Positions 11,512-12,316 of a DNA stretch of 12,316 bases are shown piece by piece; the first letter of the stretch is position 1, and each line of letters begins with the position of its first letter. The position numbers and the translations under genes were made by a program. This stretch comes from Saprospiraceae bacterium. GTDB taxonomy: Bacteria; Bacteroidota; Bacteroidia; Chitinophagales; Saprospiraceae. The notes under the pieces were generated by a model that was not told the origin of the DNA, searched no databases, and saw only the letters and a list, made by a program, of their open reading frames with translations. The DNA lies in the NCBI GenBank assembly GCA_016717145.1, contig JADKGD010000057.1, forward strand, positions 1-12,316. The letters are read 5' to 3'.

Positions 11512-11751
11512 ATGCTAACTAAAATTATACAAATAGGAAATTCAAAGGGACTTCGGTTAAGTAAAACTATTCTGGAAAAGTACGATATCGGAGATACTGT
11601 AAATATGAGAATGGAAGAAAACTTCATAATAATAGAACCAATTTCAAAACCACGAACAGATTGGGCTAAATCTTTCAAAGAAATGCGAAAAAATGGACAT
11701 GACGAATTATTGATTAAAGATATTTTCGAAGAAGAATCAAAATGGGAATGA
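11512..11751 (+). CDS. mazE: MazE-type antitoxin (AbrB-fold)
   Basis: A 79-residue protein whose first ~45 residues are the swapped-hairpin AbrB/MazE DNA-binding domain: TKIIQIGNSKGLRLSKTIL then EKYDIGDTVNMRMEENFIII. The IGNS.G.R.....L pattern is typical of MazE. The acidic and Lys-rich C-terminal half (WAKSFKEMRKNGHDELL, DIFEEESKWE) should bind the toxin. I chose the ATG at 11512 over 11494, because the earlier start would lie inside the -7 element. The stop overlaps the toxin start as ATGA. The protein neutralises MazF and, with the palindrome at 11477-11489, probably represses the operon. Confidence 0.9.
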   Translation: MLTKIIQIGNSKGLRLSKTILEKYDIGDTVNMRMEENFIIIEPISKPRTDWAKSFKEMRKNGHDELLIKDIFEEESKWE

Positions 11752-12071
11752 AAATTAATCAATACGAAATAGTCCTTGTTAATTTAGAACCAACTCTGGG
11801 AAGCGAAATTAATAAGACAAGGCCATGTGTGGTAGTTTCGCCTGATGAAATGAATCACTATTTAAAGACAATTGTAATTGTTCCTATCACTTCAACGCTT
11901 AAAAAATATCCAACAAGGATAAGCATATCAAATCAAAAGGTAAAAGGAATGGCAGCTGTCGACCAAATTAGGACTATTGATACACTAAGAATTGTTAAAA
12001 TCATTGGAACCCTTGAAATCGATACAATAGAAAAATTAAAGAGAACCATCGATCAAACTTATGTTAAATAA
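11748..12071 (+). CDS. mazF: MazF/PemK family toxin (endoribonuclease)
   Basis: A 107-residue protein with the PemK/MazF fold. QYEIVLVNLEPTLGSEINKT leads into RPCVVVSPDEMN, where R25 is the conserved catalytic-region Arg, then IVIVPITST with T48/S49, and later MAAVDQIRTIDTLRI. These segments and the length match MazF endoribonucleases, which cut mRNA at short sequence motifs and stop growth when the antitoxin is lost. It starts at ATG 11748, overlapping the mazE stop by four bases (ATGA), so translation is coupled. A start at 11742 is also open but less likely. The gene appears intact. Confidence 0.92.
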   Translation: MKINQYEIVLVNLEPTLGSEINKTRPCVVVSPDEMNHYLKTIVIVPITSTLKKYPTRISISNQKVKGMAAVDQIRTIDTLRIVKIIGTLEIDTIEKLKRTIDQTYVK

Positions 12072-12289
12072 AAATAACTTACCTATTTTCCTGCCAAATG
12101 ATGCTTTTATTGACGAACCCTGATATTTTTCTATGGGTCCATGGGCATTACCATAACCAATCTGTCCGCTAAATATATAGTTTTGTGTGTATCCATTTCT
12201 GAGAAATAAAAAAGCCAAAAAACGCCAAAAGAATCATTGGATTTAGCCATTAAACTAAAACAGGAATATTTTAAAACAAATAAATAGTC
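12072..12289 (-). other. Stretch without an intact gene; possible remnant of a secreted protein on the minus strand
   Basis: On the minus strand a signal-peptide-like MILLAFFGFFIS begins near 12231. In a neighbouring frame NYIFSGQIGYGNAHGPIE then KYQGSSIKASFGRKIGK follows at about 12085-12185. This could be the start of an envelope protein broken by a frameshift, but the evidence is slight. No terminator hairpin was seen after mazF. Confidence 0.25.
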
Positions 12290-12316
12290 ATGAACAAATT
12301 AACAAGTTTTGAAGCC
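12290..12316 (+). CDS. Possible start of a gene cut by the window end
   Basis: ATG at 12290 opens a frame reading MNKLTSFEA up to the last base. It is preceded by AT-rich sequence (TTTTAAAACAAATAAATAGTC) typical of starts in this genome. Nine codons are too few to identify a product. Confidence 0.3.

Overview
The window looks like an accessory region of a Bacteroidota genome. Four things point there: start sites preceded by the Bacteroidota-type -7 element TAnnTTTG (11489-11496, 8198-8205, 5862-5869), AT-rich genes with weak or absent Shine-Dalgarno sites, lipoproteins and beta-barrel proteins typical of the phylum, and the remnant of a type IX secretion C-terminal sorting domain at 4435-4554. 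I cannot name a genus. No tRNA, rRNA or CRISPR array was seen.

Layout. 1-2220 is a heavily decayed IS66-family element on the minus strand, with tnpC, tnpB and tnpA remnants broken by many frameshifts. 2271-2690 is the first copy of a ~420-bp repeat (here called B) that carries a 37-bp tandem array and a conserved minus-strand reading frame. 2734-3945 is a two-gene operon for a CPBP-type membrane protease-like protein and a small cupin. 4253-4554 holds a remnant of a REP-associated (Y1/RAYT-like) transposase N-terminus (module A) joined to a type IX sorting-domain remnant. 4568-5216 is a RelE/ParE-type toxin-antitoxin module with an operator-like inverted repeat; the toxin reads into a long imperfect hairpin (5121-5201). 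5236-7653 holds a Crp/Fnr regulator, two paralogous outer-membrane proteins with duplicated leaders (the first one frameshifted) and a small lipoprotein between them. 7669-8223 is a graveyard of gene fragments that starts with a decayed zinc-type alcohol dehydrogenase/quinone reductase. 8232-9365 is a free-standing seven-blade Reg_prop beta-propeller lipoprotein containing two in-frame palindromic insertions. 9480-10228 (minus) is a DUF2975 membrane protein plus XRE regulator cassette, with two identical-arm operators upstream and an inverted repeat on each side. 10372-10805 is a decayed unknown gene, followed at once by a second hairpin (10803-10854), the second copy of module A (10856-11028) and the second copy of repeat B (11032-11439). 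11465-12071 is an intact MazEF-type module with promoter and palindromic operator. The last ~245 bases are mostly remnant sequence, with a possible new gene starting at 12290.

Taken together, 2691-11031 is a low-GC cargo segment bracketed by direct copies of repeat B. Its contents are typical of accessory islands: toxin-antitoxin modules, small regulator-target pairs, lone lipoproteins and decayed genes separated by hairpins. The most unusual signals are the repeat B array and its conserved unknown frame, the hairpins at gene 3' ends that resemble recombination sites without matching the integron consensus, and the palindromes inserted in frame in the propeller gene, which could be products of the RAYT-like transposase whose remnants lie nearby. 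All family assignments are from reading the translated sequence; no database search was possible.
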